Positions 42,650 through 51,931 of a stretch of 62,488 nucleotides of DNA are shown here, in pieces. Location of the stretch: assembly GCA_030607875.1 (NCBI GenBank), contig JAUWJD010000018.1, positions 1 to 62,488 of the forward strand, read 5' to 3'. Both the position numbers and the translations under genes were made by a program. Below the pieces are notes generated by a model that was not told the DNA's origin, searched no databases, and saw nothing but the letters and a program-made list of their open reading frames with translations. The DNA comes from Chloroflexota bacterium (GTDB lineage: Bacteria; Chloroflexota; Anaerolineae; UBA2200). Position 1 is the stretch's first letter. Every line of letters begins with the position of its first letter.

Positions 42650-45148
42650 CTATTTGACTACCTCAAAGATCCACACCTCTCCCGTGCTGTATACCGGACG
42701 ATATTGCGAAGTGTGCAAGAACATCTGAGGAGTTAGCGCCCCCCCTTTTGCACCTACGTAAACGTGCGTCACATTCTCCCGTTCCAAGATCTCCTTCAGT
42801 TTGGGATCGTCAGCTTCCTTGACCTCAGATACGATCCGGGCGATGTTGTTTACGCGCTGTACATCATCGGGCGTTCCGTAGACGTAAGGGAGCTCTGGCA
42901 GCAGGGTTCGCCGACCGGTCAACCGGGCAATCCAGTATCCACCATCAGTGCCGGTGAAGGTTCCCAGTTGCCAGTGGTGCGTGTTGATCAAGAATACTGC
43001 GTCCACTGGCGTGTTCTCACTGATCCAATCCATGGCTGCCAGATCCTCAGCGGTGGCCAGCACAGTGACGGGATTGACGATGGAGATCATTCCCCAGGCG
43101 CTGCAGAAAGTGACGGCTATCATGAGCAGCATCAACGTGGCTCGCACTGCCGATGCGGCAACTCGAAGTCCAAGCCGTTTGCACAAAGAAGCGAAAGCGG
43201 ACGGGACATGGTCCCACAGGAAGACGATTGCCTGACCATCCAGAACGGATAGAGGCAAAAAGAGCGCGATGACGGCAGTCGCGTTATTCAACAGATTAGT
43301 ACTTGGCAAGCCCAACCAGCCGGGATTGATCACCAGCGCCACCAGGATGCACCAGGCCAACACCCAGATCGTCTCTTTCTTGCGACGCAGTAGGCCCCAT
43401 ACTGCCCCAATTGCCGCCAACGCCATCAGTTCACGATTGTGCGTGATGAACAAGAGTCCACGAGGAACTGCGTTGTAAGAAGGGTCGCCGCGCAGGGTGC
43501 GGCCAGTAGCGCGCAAAGCGGAAAGGACACCCGCGCTGACCTGTACCATCCATGGGCCGCAAAGCCCGATGGCCAGCAATGCGAGCATGCCGGCTCGTTT
43601 CCAGAGCTCGGGGTTTGCGCCTGCTCCTCCACGTCTCCAACGGACGATGCTCTCACAGAGCAGATAGGCGAGCAGGAAGCAGGCACAGAAGATGGTCACC
43701 CTGGCATGTGTCAGGAACAACCCTGCTTGCATCAGCCCTGCTATCCACAAGAGACGGTAACTGCGCTGCTCCGTCTCCAGCCAGTCGATTGCCACTACCA
43801 GCGCTGCTGGCAGCAGCAACAGTCCAGTAAGCTGTGTATAGCGTCCCCAGGATACGTAGTAGGCGGGCATATAGGACACGAGTCCCACTACCAGCGCGGC
43901 TACGACTGCGGCCAGCTTTCGCCCCGTAAGGCGGAGCGTCAGCAGGTAGGCCATGAGCGCGCTGGCAGCGTTTAGCACCTGGCCCAGAATGAGCATCGCC
44001 TGAGGAATGGGCAGGTCCGAAAGCCACTGAAACACAGCCGTGTTCGCATGGAAGCCAAAATGGTAGACAAAGTTTGGGGCTGCTAGGAACGGTTCGTAGG
44101 AGTGGGGCACTTGCCCATGCATGGTCACGAGCTCGGCGACGAGGACGTGTTGTGGGGAGTCCACCCATGCAGGCAAGACCAGATCTCGAATCTGTGCCAA
44201 GCGCACCAGCAGGGTGATAGCCAGCAGCAGCAGGACCGCTGTGGCGGTTCTGTGGTTGCCCTCAGCCACCCAGGGAGCAAGGTCAGCGAACCTCGTGCGG
44301 AGCAGTCGGGATAGCGCGCAAAAGGCCAGCAACAGATAGGCGATCAAGCAGAGGTTACGCTGCCAGTGCCAACCGAAAACTGTGCTCCACAGGAGGCACA
44401 CAGGCACAATGGCCAGGCTAATAGCCAGGCTGAAGGCCAAGTTGACGACAGGATCCTTACGCTTTGTCAGATTCAGACCATGCCAGAGCAGGTAGCCCGG
44501 CAGGAGCAGCGCGAGCGCCAGCGGGATCACCAACGACAGGCTAAGTGACCTGCCCTGCGTAAGATGGGGCAATATGGTTGCGATCTCCCGGGCCATTACC
44601 AACGGGTCGTAGCGGCAGCGCGTGGTGAAATGCAGGTCTCCCACATCATTGCGGTCGAGTTGCAGTTGTCCATCACCGTAGGCATTCACACTGCTGTACC
44701 AGAAGCCAACACGCACTCCGGGACTGCCCTCAATCCACAGTTCGTACGCTTTGCCAGACGAATCGGGTTGTGGAGCGAAAGTGAAATGAAAGGGCTCGTT
44801 GTGGGCGATGCGAGCAGCATCAACGCTCTGCGTGGCCAGTTCGCGGTGTCCTGGTGCTGGGCTGCGAAGATGGAGGTTCAGTGTGCCCTGGCCTGGAGTC
44901 TCGTACACCGCGGGCAGGAGCTCTATCTCGTACAGGTTGGGGTGTTGGCAGACAAAGGACTGAACAATCGTGTGGGTGCCATCGAGAGGTGGGGTGGCAA
45001 TATCGAGCCGTTCTTGTGTGATGTCCAGTTCAGCAACGTAGGCTGTGCAGCCTGTGAGGCACAGCGTGAGGAGCAGCATCAGGCTCACTCCGAGCCGGCT
45101 GCGCAAACGCCCCACCTCCCGCCGCCTATTGTGCATGTTTGGATACAC
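42650..45148 (-). CDS. Polytopic GT-C-like membrane glycosyltransferase
   Basis: An 832-aa protein. The N-terminus has a signal or lipobox-like sequence (LLLTLCLTGCTAY), an extracytoplasmic beta-rich region to about residue 190, then around a dozen or more membrane helices, with an acidic loop (WVDSPQHVLVAEL) reminiscent of GT-C enzymes such as PMT or STT3, and a soluble C-terminal domain (AAMDWISENTPVDAVFLINT). GT-C enzymes use lipid-linked sugars on the outer face. Specificity is unknown. It overlaps the DUF4129 gene by 23 bp and closes the moxR-DUF58-DUF4129 operon. Confidence 0.7.
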   Translation of the reverse strand: MYPNMHNRRREVGRLRSRLGVSLMLLLTLCLTGCTAYVAELDITQERLDIATPPLDGTHTIVQSFVCQHPNLYEIELLPAVYETPGQGTLNLHLRSPAPGHRELATQSVDAARIAHNEPFHFTFAPQPDSSGKAYELWIEGSPGVRVGFWYSSVNAYGDGQLQLDRNDVGDLHFTTRCRYDPLVMAREIATILPHLTQGRSLSLSLVIPLALALLLPGYLLWHGLNLTKRKDPVVNLAFSLAISLAIVPVCLLWSTVFGWHWQRNLCLIAYLLLAFCALSRLLRTRFADLAPWVAEGNHRTATAVLLLLAITLLVRLAQIRDLVLPAWVDSPQHVLVAELVTMHGQVPHSYEPFLAAPNFVYHFGFHANTAVFQWLSDLPIPQAMLILGQVLNAASALMAYLLTLRLTGRKLAAVVAALVVGLVSYMPAYYVSWGRYTQLTGLLLLPAALVVAIDWLETEQRSYRLLWIAGLMQAGLFLTHARVTIFCACFLLAYLLCESIVRWRRGGAGANPELWKRAGMLALLAIGLCGPWMVQVSAGVLSALRATGRTLRGDPSYNAVPRGLLFITHNRELMALAAIGAVWGLLRRKKETIWVLAWCILVALVINPGWLGLPSTNLLNNATAVIALFLPLSVLDGQAIVFLWDHVPSAFASLCKRLGLRVAASAVRATLMLLMIAVTFCSAWGMISIVNPVTVLATAEDLAAMDWISENTPVDAVFLINTHHWQLGTFTGTDGGYWIARLTGRRTLLPELPYVYGTPDDVQRVNNIARIVSEVKEADDPKLKEILERENVTHVYVGAKGGALTPQMFLHTSQYRPVYSTGEVWIFEVVK

Positions 45149-46604
45149 TCTGGTTGCTGTTGCTCTGCTCTTGGCGCGTGTGGATCGCCAGCCAGGCGTC
45201 TCTCACCCGCTGCACGTACTCAGGTCGGAAGGAGCGCGCGCCGTAGTGCACGCGCACATAAGCATCCGTGATCAGTTGAATCTCTTTCTCACTACCCGGA
45301 AATGCCTGCTGCAGCGTGGCAATGTACTCATACGGCGTCTCCGCCTCAGGCCGTGGGTGCCCCGATGCCGCAGCCAGTCTGGCCAGGCTGGCGTACGTCT
45401 TGCGGATGGAGGCCAGCGAGTACTCTTGACCACGCAATTTGGCCAGCTGCGCCAGCAATCCTTCACGCCACCTTCTCCACCGGCTTTCCACGGCATCTCG
45501 CACATCTTGAGCTGCGCTTTCTGTATCCCACACAGATTCGTGTTCTGCGGCTCGGCTCTCCTGGAAGGCTCGCTGAACACGGCTGATCGAAAATGCCAAC
45601 ACGAACAGCGCACCGATAAAAAACAGTCCAAGCACTCCCCACTTGATTACCTGCACAATCCACGCGGCGCTGCGAAAGGGTTGCCACTGCTGGAACTGTT
45701 GCAGTTGCTCGGTGATCTCGGTCAACGCTGTTGTCAAGTCCTGCTCTTCACCTCCAAAGGCCGACTGAAAAAAGCGAATGAGCCATGTCAGGATGAATTG
45801 CAGCAGCCTGGCTGCTGCCACTTGTAGGGGGAGGGTGAATCGCCAGATCCAGGCGAGAACTGACCGGAGTGCGCTTGCGAGCGCGGCAATGTTGCGGAAT
45901 GAGAACAGATTCACGACAAGCAGGCTCAGTGCCGATATCATGACCGCCGAGCTGCCAAGGATGCCCATCCACGCAGTGTTAAACGGTGAGCGGATGCCCA
46001 CATGGCTCCGGCTTACGTCTTCGATGCGCGCCAGCCCCATCACGGTCAGCCCTACAAAGAAATATAGAAAGGTGAAGGGTACAGCGTCTGGGGCGAAGAA
46101 GAATGCTCCTGCCAGGAATAGCCAGAGGAAGGCGACAATGCCCACGCGGAATGAGAACCCTACGGACTCAACACCAAGGTCCCGCTGTGCAAGCTGGATG
46201 CCTCGCCACCAGAGATAGAGACTGGTGAAAAAGATGACCAGTGATGCATGGATGCGCTGCAGGACATTTCCAGTTTCCCAGGCAAAACGGCCCAACCACG
46301 ACAGGTCGGTGAGACGGTAATCCACGTACACGTATAGCCTGAGCATCAACAGAGTGCCCAGGAGGGCAAGTGCGATGGTCACAACACGCTGCGCCGGCAG
46401 TGAGACCCGCCTTTGGTGCAGGAGCCGCGTTACGTACAGCGCTAACAGCAGCACAGCCAGGAGCCCGGTCGGTGGGATGCGCCGCGCTTGGCCGCTGGCA
46501 CCCAATAACAGCGTCTGCCAAGGGTACAGCCAACAGCATTCCATAGCCGCCAGGCCCAGGTAGAGCATCTCTTTGCGCCAGTGCGTCCGCAGTTTGCTGA
46601 TCAT
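45126..46604 (-). CDS. DUF4129 membrane protein
   Basis: A 492-aa protein with about eight membrane segments in the first 330 residues and a soluble C-terminal domain, from SIRKTYASLARLAAASG to AYVRVHYGARSF, which is the DUF4129 signature. In many bacteria DUF4129 domains occur with transglutaminase, DUF58 and MoxR genes in operons thought to assemble or stress-protect envelope complexes. Here no transglutaminase domain is seen. Its start overlaps the DUF58 stop (46601-46604), giving translational coupling. Confidence 0.82.
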   Translation of the reverse strand: MISKLRTHWRKEMLYLGLAAMECCWLYPWQTLLLGASGQARRIPPTGLLAVLLLALYVTRLLHQRRVSLPAQRVVTIALALLGTLLMLRLYVYVDYRLTDLSWLGRFAWETGNVLQRIHASLVIFFTSLYLWWRGIQLAQRDLGVESVGFSFRVGIVAFLWLFLAGAFFFAPDAVPFTFLYFFVGLTVMGLARIEDVSRSHVGIRSPFNTAWMGILGSSAVMISALSLLVVNLFSFRNIAALASALRSVLAWIWRFTLPLQVAAARLLQFILTWLIRFFQSAFGGEEQDLTTALTEITEQLQQFQQWQPFRSAAWIVQVIKWGVLGLFFIGALFVLAFSISRVQRAFQESRAAEHESVWDTESAAQDVRDAVESRWRRWREGLLAQLAKLRGQEYSLASIRKTYASLARLAAASGHPRPEAETPYEYIATLQQAFPGSEKEIQLITDAYVRVHYGARSFRPEYVQRVRDAWLAIHTRQEQSNSNQSVSKHAQ

Positions 46605-47821
46605 TGCCCGCGCTCTGTTGCCAGGCCAAATGCCGTGCCCAGGTCTATCACACGGTGCACCATGATCTTGGGCACGTCGAAAGGAAGGGGCTTGTCATCC
46701 AGGCGCACCAGTACCATTTGCCGTCCCGCAGCTTGCAGACGGGTCATCACCACCAGGAGTTCCTCGGTCACGACAGCCGTGACCACTGCTAACGTGGCTC
46801 CCCAAGGCAAGCGGGCACTTTCCCTGTTGAGCAGTTCCTCGATAGAGATCGTTGGCAGCGTGGATACAGCGGCGAGCGCCTCCAGGATATGGGTCAGTTG
46901 GTCCGGGCTGCGACTGGGCAGCACTTTCAGGGGCTGATCTGACTGTGGCCAACAGCCATTGGCCAACAGCCCAACCTGGAAACGCTTCTCTGTGGCATAG
47001 CTGGCGATGGATGCAGCCACACTGACAGCACGTTCCAAGAGTTCTGGGATCGTGCCCTGCCAGTATTTGGGCAGCGTAACCATGTTCAAAAAGATCACCA
47101 ACTGGAACGTTGTAGTCGGCTCATAGACCTTAGCCTGCAAGCGCTGCCGGCGTGCTGTGGCCTTCCAGTGGATTCTCTTCAAGGCATCCTCGGCCTGGTA
47201 GTCGCGTATGCCAATGGTGCGGCTTGGATCCTCGAATATCCGCTGTCGAGCTTTGGTTTCGCCGAAAGGCTCTTTCGGCGGCAGCGTCAGGACCTCTATG
47301 GGCTTTACTTCCGGGTAGATAATGAGCCAATCCAGCGTGGGCGATTTCGTCTGGGAATGGAACAAGCCAAAGAGGTCACCGGCATGCAGGTGAGCTGGGC
47401 CGAAGGGGTAAAAGCCACGCTTGTCGCAGCGGAAACGATATTGCCACCTGGCTCGTTCAAACCAACGCAGCGAGACGAGATTGCTCAGCAGGCCCACGTC
47501 TGGCTTTGTGGAGGGTTGTACTTCTCCATCCAGCATGGTCACCTGCAGCGGATACTCGTCGTCGATCTTCAGCCAGGCAACAGGCAGCAGCTTGCGGTTG
47601 GCAATCTGGATACTTATGTCAATAGTCTCGCCCAGGAAGGCGCGCCGTTCGCTGAAGGAACGCGTGTACTCGATATCCTGTAAACAGTATTTGTTCCACG
47701 ACCATCCTACAGCCGCGGCTACTAGCACAAGGATGGCGATTGCCAGCAAGCCGTTCTGCTGCAGCACCAGTCCGAGCAGGATGGTAAAACCAGCAAGTCC
47801 AATCCAGTTCTCGTTGAACAT
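46601..47821 (-). CDS. DUF58 domain protein
   Basis: A 406-aa protein with two N-terminal membrane helices, a beta-sandwich region, and the DUF58 signature IGIRDYQAEDALKRIHWKAT with ARRQRLQAKVYEP. The C-terminal part is vWA-like. DUF58 proteins pair with MoxR AAA ATPases as likely chaperone substrates or adaptors. The start codon overlaps the moxR stop by one base, so it is made from the same message. Confidence 0.93.
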   Translation of the reverse strand: MFNENWIGLAGFTILLGLVLQQNGLLAIAILVLVAAAVGWSWNKYCLQDIEYTRSFSERRAFLGETIDISIQIANRKLLPVAWLKIDDEYPLQVTMLDGEVQPSTKPDVGLLSNLVSLRWFERARWQYRFRCDKRGFYPFGPAHLHAGDLFGLFHSQTKSPTLDWLIIYPEVKPIEVLTLPPKEPFGETKARQRIFEDPSRTIGIRDYQAEDALKRIHWKATARRQRLQAKVYEPTTTFQLVIFLNMVTLPKYWQGTIPELLERAVSVAASIASYATEKRFQVGLLANGCWPQSDQPLKVLPSRSPDQLTHILEALAAVSTLPTISIEELLNRESARLPWGATLAVVTAVVTEELLVVMTRLQAAGRQMVLVRLDDKPLPFDVPKIMVHRVIDLGTAFGLATERGQ

Positions 47822-48759
47822 TATCTTTCTACGGGCACGGGCACCGAGTCCACGATCTCTGTAATGACCTGCTCAGGGGTGCGACCACGCAACCGCGTCT
47901 GTGGACGGATGATGATGCGGTGGGTCAAGACCGATGGCGACAGGTGCTTGATGTCATCTGGAATCACATAGTCACGACCGCGCAGCGCGGCCAGTGCCTG
48001 CGCCGTCTTGTACAGAGCCAGTGTGCCGCGTGGGCTGACACCGAGATCCACAGCAGGATGTTCTCGCGTAGCGCGCGTCACACGGACGAGGTACTCACGT
48101 ACAGATTTTTCCACTTTTAGGGTGCAAGTTTGCTGCTGTAGATCCAAGAGTGCTCCACTGGCCAAGACAGATTCAAGCGTCTCCAGAGGGTCTTGCTGTT
48201 CGTAGCGAAGGAGGATCTCGTTTTCATCCTCTTCGCTGGGGTAGCCCAGCTTGATCCTCATCAGGAAGCGATCCACCTGGGCCTCAGGCAGAGGGAATGT
48301 GCCCTCCAGTTCAATGGGGTTCTGGGTGGCCAGGACGAGGAAAGGGCGAGGCAGTGGCCTGGTCTCCAGGTCAACGGTAACCTGGCGCTCCTGCATCGCC
48401 TCGAGCAAGGCCGCCTGTGTGCGTGGCGTCGCCCGGTTGATCTCGTCGGCCAGCACGACCTGGGACATGATCGGACCAGGCCGAAACTCGAACTCCTGAG
48501 TCTTTTGATTGAAGAAGTAAATGCCGGTCACGTCCGAAGGCAGCAGGTCCGGCGTGAACTGGATGCGCTGAAAGGAACAGCCCAAGGAACGGGCGATGGC
48601 CTTGGCCAGCGTCGTCTTGCCAGTGCCAGGCACATCCTCGATCAGTATGTGCCCTTCACAGAGCAGGGCCACCAGTGTCAGCTCGATAACGTCTCTCTTG
48701 CCAACGATGACTTTCTCGATGTTGGCGATGACTGGTTCCATGGCCTCTTGAATCGTCAT
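47821..48759 (-). CDS. MoxR-family AAA ATPase
   Basis: A 312-aa protein with Walker A GTGKTTLAKAIA, Walker B VVLADEINRATPRTQAALLE, sensor 1 FLVLATQNPIE and the C-terminal lid with SPRGTLALYKTAQALAALRG. MoxR ATPases act as chaperones that insert cofactors or assemble protein complexes, typically with vWA/DUF58 proteins. First gene of the four-gene envelope operon, directly after a promoter at 48780-48808. Confidence 0.95.
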   Translation of the reverse strand: MTIQEAMEPVIANIEKVIVGKRDVIELTLVALLCEGHILIEDVPGTGKTTLAKAIARSLGCSFQRIQFTPDLLPSDVTGIYFFNQKTQEFEFRPGPIMSQVVLADEINRATPRTQAALLEAMQERQVTVDLETRPLPRPFLVLATQNPIELEGTFPLPEAQVDRFLMRIKLGYPSEEDENEILLRYEQQDPLETLESVLASGALLDLQQQTCTLKVEKSVREYLVRVTRATREHPAVDLGVSPRGTLALYKTAQALAALRGRDYVIPDDIKHLSPSVLTHRIIIRPQTRLRGRTPEQVITEIVDSVPVPVER

Positions 48760-48779
48760 TGCGTGCGCTTCCTTTGGTC

Positions 48780-48808
48780 TGAATATGGATGACGCTGTAC
48801 TTTGTCAA
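48780..48808 (-). promoter_or_regulatory. Promoter of the moxR operon
   Basis: On the minus strand TTGACA (48803-48808), a 17-bp spacer and TATTCA (48780-48785), about 20 bp before the moxR ATG. Confidence 0.65.
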
Positions 48809-48879
48809 TACTATCACTCGTTGGCAGGGCCCCAGGTTCATGCCCTGCCATCAGGTGCATGGACTTGAGACGCAAATGA

Positions 48880-48908
48880 AGCGACCTCGAGGCCAACTCG
48901 AGGTCGCT
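48880..48908 (-). terminator. Terminator after ssb
   Basis: Perfect 11-bp stem AGCGACCTCGA (48880-48890) with TCGAGGTCGCT (48898-48908), 7-nt loop. On the minus strand it is followed by TCATTTGCGTC, a modest T-run. Confidence 0.6.
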
Positions 48909-48993
48909 GCGATGCAACACAGAACTCGCGCGCTGCTGTGCTGCAGGCGCTGAGAACGTATATGGGACTCGCTGCTTCCTGTTGCCAGGAGAG

Positions 48994-49383
48994 TTAGAAA
49001 GGAATCTCCTCTTCGGCCGCGGGAGCAGCTTCCTCAGGAGCCTCAACTCTTTCGCCTCTACCGCCCAGGAACCGCACTGTCCGGGCGCGAAGCTGCAGGC
49101 TAGCTCGCGGTTCACCGCTAGTCTTGTCACTCCAGGCGGAGGCGTCGACATCTCCGGCAACGAGCACCAAGCGACCTTTGGTAAGGTACTGGTTGCAGGC
49201 CTCGGCTTGCTTCCCAAATACACTGACGCGGAACCAGGTAGTCTTCTCCTGAGGCTGGCCTTCAGCGTTGGTCCATTTGCGTGTGGTCGCGACGCTGAAA
49301 TTGGTCACGGGAGTGCCAGACGGGGTGTACCTCATTTCCGGATCGCGGCCCAAATACCCTACTACAACAGTGTTCTGATACAT
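48994..49383 (-). CDS. ssb: Single-stranded DNA-binding protein
   Basis: A 129-aa protein with an OB-fold from NTVVVGYLGRDPEMRYTPSG through TTWFRVSVFGKQAEACNQYL, an acidic linker and the C-terminal tip EEEIPF, the partner-protein docking motif of SSB. It binds single-stranded DNA in replication and repair. A possible promoter lies upstream (TTGACA 49460-49465, TATAGA 49439-49444, 15-bp spacer, minus strand). It is a monocistronic gene here. Confidence 0.96.
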   Translation of the reverse strand: MYQNTVVVGYLGRDPEMRYTPSGTPVTNFSVATTRKWTNAEGQPQEKTTWFRVSVFGKQAEACNQYLTKGRLVLVAGDVDASAWSDKTSGEPRASLQLRARTVRFLGGRGERVEAPEEAAPAAEEEIPF

Positions 49384-49595
49384 CGTTTATCCTCCCTCCC
49401 TTTTGTGGATCAAGCCTTGTACAAGTTGACATGCTCATTCTATAGTACACTCTCATGGTTGTCAAGAGTCAGCGATTGCCGCTTAGCACCGCAACAAGGC
49501 CGTTATGTACAGTTGAGTCTTCTGCCGTCGGGACGGATTTATGTTTAGTGCGAGCTGGAGTTGGGAATCGGAAGCTTGCCTATGGCCCTCCCCGC

Positions 49596-50978
49596 CTAAG
49601 AAGTTGGCCAGCGTGGCTCGAATTCTATGCCAGCGCGTCCCCATACTGCTTCGGCGCGCTCTCTGGCCTGGCGCAGGATTCGCTCCTCGTCCATGGTCAG
49701 AACCTGGCCATCTTGTACGACTACCTGCCCAGCAATCACCACCGTGTTCACGTCTGTTCCTGTCGCAGCATAGGCCAGCGTGGAGACGGGATTCACACTG
49801 GGGGTCACGTGCGGCTTGTCCAGATCAAAGACCACAAAATCGGCCTGCTTGCCTACCTCGAGCGAACCGATTTCTTCTTCCAGGCCCATTGCCTTCGCCC
49901 CATTGATGGTGGCCATTTCCAGTACAGTTTCTGCCGGCATCACCAGCGGGTCCAACGTGCGTACCTTGTGGAGATAGGAGGCCAAGCGCATCTCGCGGAC
50001 CAGGTCATAGGTGTTGTTGCTCGGACCGCCATCGGTGCCCAGCCCGACGTTCACGCCGGCGGCGAGCATTTCAGGGATGGGCGCGATGCCAGAAGCGAGT
50101 TTGGCATTGGAGGCCGGATTGTGCGATACGTTCGTATCTGTGCGTGCCAGGATGGCGATGTCGTTGGCATCCATCCACACCGCATGTACCAACAGCACAT
50201 TTGGGCCCACCAGCCCAACGTTTTGGGCGAATTCGGCGGGCGTCTGGCCAAACTGTTCCTGCAAATAGGTGCGGTCGGCCTGAACCTCAGCCAGGTGCAC
50301 GGTGACGCCCATGTTTCGCTCCCGCGCCAGCGCGCTGATCTCGCGGTACAGTTCCGGCGTGACCCCACCTGGCGTGCGGGGCCCAAACCATACAGCCAGG
50401 CGTCCATCTCCCGCGCCGTTCCATTTGTCATACATGGCCAGGGTGTCCCTCAAGGTCGTTTCGCGATCCTCAATCATGCCCGGATGCATCCAGTTGTCTT
50501 TTGCGGCGTAGGTGGCTACGTCCATCACAATCTTGGACAGTGCTGCGCGAATGCCGGAGCGTATCACTACCTCCGCAATACCGTCGAAGCCATAACGCCC
50601 AGCGAGCATGGATTCGACGAAGGCGGTGGTGCCTGATTTCAGCATCTCCAGGATGCACAGCTCGGCGCTGACCCGACCATCTTCTTCCGTATAGTTGCCT
50701 TGCAGTACCCAGACGCGTTTGCCGAGCCAGTTGAGCAGTTCCATGTCATCCGCGCAGCCACGGATCATCGCCTGCGCCAGGTGTATGTGTGTGTTGACCA
50801 GGCCAGGGGTTACTACTCGTCCTCGCAGATCGGTGCGCGGTTCAGCCGGAAAACGCTTTCTGAGCTCCTGGGTCTTGCCAACGGCCACAATGCGGCCATC
50901 TTGCACCGCCAAGGCCCCATCGGTGATGATGCGTCGCTGTGCATCTATGGTGATCAGTGTGCCGTGCTCATAGATCAT
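49596..50978 (-). CDS. Amidohydrolase, SAH/MTA deaminase or guanine-deaminase-like
   Basis: A 460-aa metal-dependent hydrolase: N-terminal composite beta domain (MIYEHGTLITIDAQRRIITD), metal motif NTHIHL, further ligands in TVHLAE and HAVWMD, and Asp in GTDGG. TrzN/AtzA/MtaD-type enzymes hydrolytically remove amino or halide groups from purine or triazine rings. S-adenosylhomocysteine or methylthioadenosine deaminase is most likely by resemblance, but not certain. ATG 50978 follows GGAGAGGAGAG, so the longer frame to 51026 is rejected. Divergent from the next gene. Confidence 0.85.
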   Translation of the reverse strand: MIYEHGTLITIDAQRRIITDGALAVQDGRIVAVGKTQELRKRFPAEPRTDLRGRVVTPGLVNTHIHLAQAMIRGCADDMELLNWLGKRVWVLQGNYTEEDGRVSAELCILEMLKSGTTAFVESMLAGRYGFDGIAEVVIRSGIRAALSKIVMDVATYAAKDNWMHPGMIEDRETTLRDTLAMYDKWNGAGDGRLAVWFGPRTPGGVTPELYREISALARERNMGVTVHLAEVQADRTYLQEQFGQTPAEFAQNVGLVGPNVLLVHAVWMDANDIAILARTDTNVSHNPASNAKLASGIAPIPEMLAAGVNVGLGTDGGPSNNTYDLVREMRLASYLHKVRTLDPLVMPAETVLEMATINGAKAMGLEEEIGSLEVGKQADFVVFDLDKPHVTPSVNPVSTLAYAATGTDVNTVVIAGQVVVQDGQVLTMDEERILRQARERAEAVWGRAGIEFEPRWPTS

Positions 50979-51006
50979 TGCTTCTCTCTCCTCTCCCTGT
51001 GATGGT

Positions 51007-51034
51007 TTGACAGTTGGCATGAGCAAACTATAAT
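51007..51034 (+). promoter_or_regulatory. Promoter of the 51.0-kb membrane-protein gene, leaderless arrangement
   Basis: TTGACA (51007-51012), a 16-bp spacer and perfect TATAAT (51029-51034). The in-frame ATG 51033 lies inside the -10, so translation must start at ATG 51042, 7 bp after the -10 and about where transcription should begin. Confidence 0.65.
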
Positions 51035-51041
51035 GGAGGCC

Positions 51042-51920
51042 ATGCTCCTGCCCGGAAAACTCGGCGCCGTTGTCGCTCTGATCGCAATTGGTCTGCTCGC
51101 CTCCTTCGGGCTGGCTTGGCCAGCCCGTGATGTCTATTGGGGCGGTCTATCCTTCACCCTGTCTGGCAAGATGTTGCTCGGGCTGGTCCTTGTCGGGCTG
51201 GCCTGGACAGGCGCGGACGTTGTGGTACAGCAGCATCGCAAAGTTCACGCCGAGCGGCCGGGGCTCCCCTTTTCGCACTCTATCCTGCCTGCTGCGTTGA
51301 CCGCTGCGGCCTGGGTGCTGCTTGCCCAGCCTGACAGCATCAAAGTCAAGATGGTTGGCGTGGTGGCTGCCAGTGGACTCTTGGCTTTCCTCATCATTGC
51401 TGAATGCTCTGTTGGCGATCTCACAGAGCGCTGGCGTGCTGTGGCTCAGCTTTGTCTGCGCCTTTTGGCCTATTGGGTCGCCACGCTGCTGTACACTGCC
51501 ATTCACTTGAGCACCTCTGCAGATCTGCCAGCCACGATTGCCGTGGTGGCAGCAAGTGTAATTCTCGGCCTGAAGCTGCTCAGCGATGACGGATCCCTTC
51601 TACAGCGCATTCCCGCCCCTGATGTGGAAGAACAGGGCGTCGCCGCAGAGATGCCAGGACGTCGCTTCGCCTCTATACTACTGAGGCACAATTGGTTGTG
51701 TGGCGTGGGCCTAGGAGTCCTGCTGGGTGTTATCTCTTGGCTACTGAACCACTGGGTGGCGTCCCCCTTGATACACTCCCTGGCGCTTGTTGTCTTGCTG
51801 TACGTGCTGGTTGGCATTGTCAGACACTTCCTCTTGGGCACGCTAACGCAGCAGGTGGCTCTCGAATACCTTTTCGTAGGCGTTCTGGTGGTTCTGTTGC
51901 TCCTTCCCTTGGCTCGATAA
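51042..51920 (+). CDS. Polytopic membrane protein of unknown function
   Basis: About 292 aa with seven or eight hydrophobic segments (for example VVALIAIGLLASFGLAW and MLLGLVLVGLAWTGADV) and a central hydrophilic loop near residues 195-215. No motif I recognise. The start at 51042 is set by the promoter geometry. It is transcribed divergently from the amidohydrolase and is convergent with the radical SAM gene, which ends at 51932, 12 bp away. Confidence 0.7.
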   Translation: MLLPGKLGAVVALIAIGLLASFGLAWPARDVYWGGLSFTLSGKMLLGLVLVGLAWTGADVVVQQHRKVHAERPGLPFSHSILPAALTAAAWVLLAQPDSIKVKMVGVVAASGLLAFLIIAECSVGDLTERWRAVAQLCLRLLAYWVATLLYTAIHLSTSADLPATIAVVAASVILGLKLLSDDGSLLQRIPAPDVEEQGVAAEMPGRRFASILLRHNWLCGVGLGVLLGVISWLLNHWVASPLIHSLALVVLLYVLVGIVRHFLLGTLTQQVALEYLFVGVLVVLLLLPLAR

Positions 51921-51931
51921 ACCCCGTAAGC

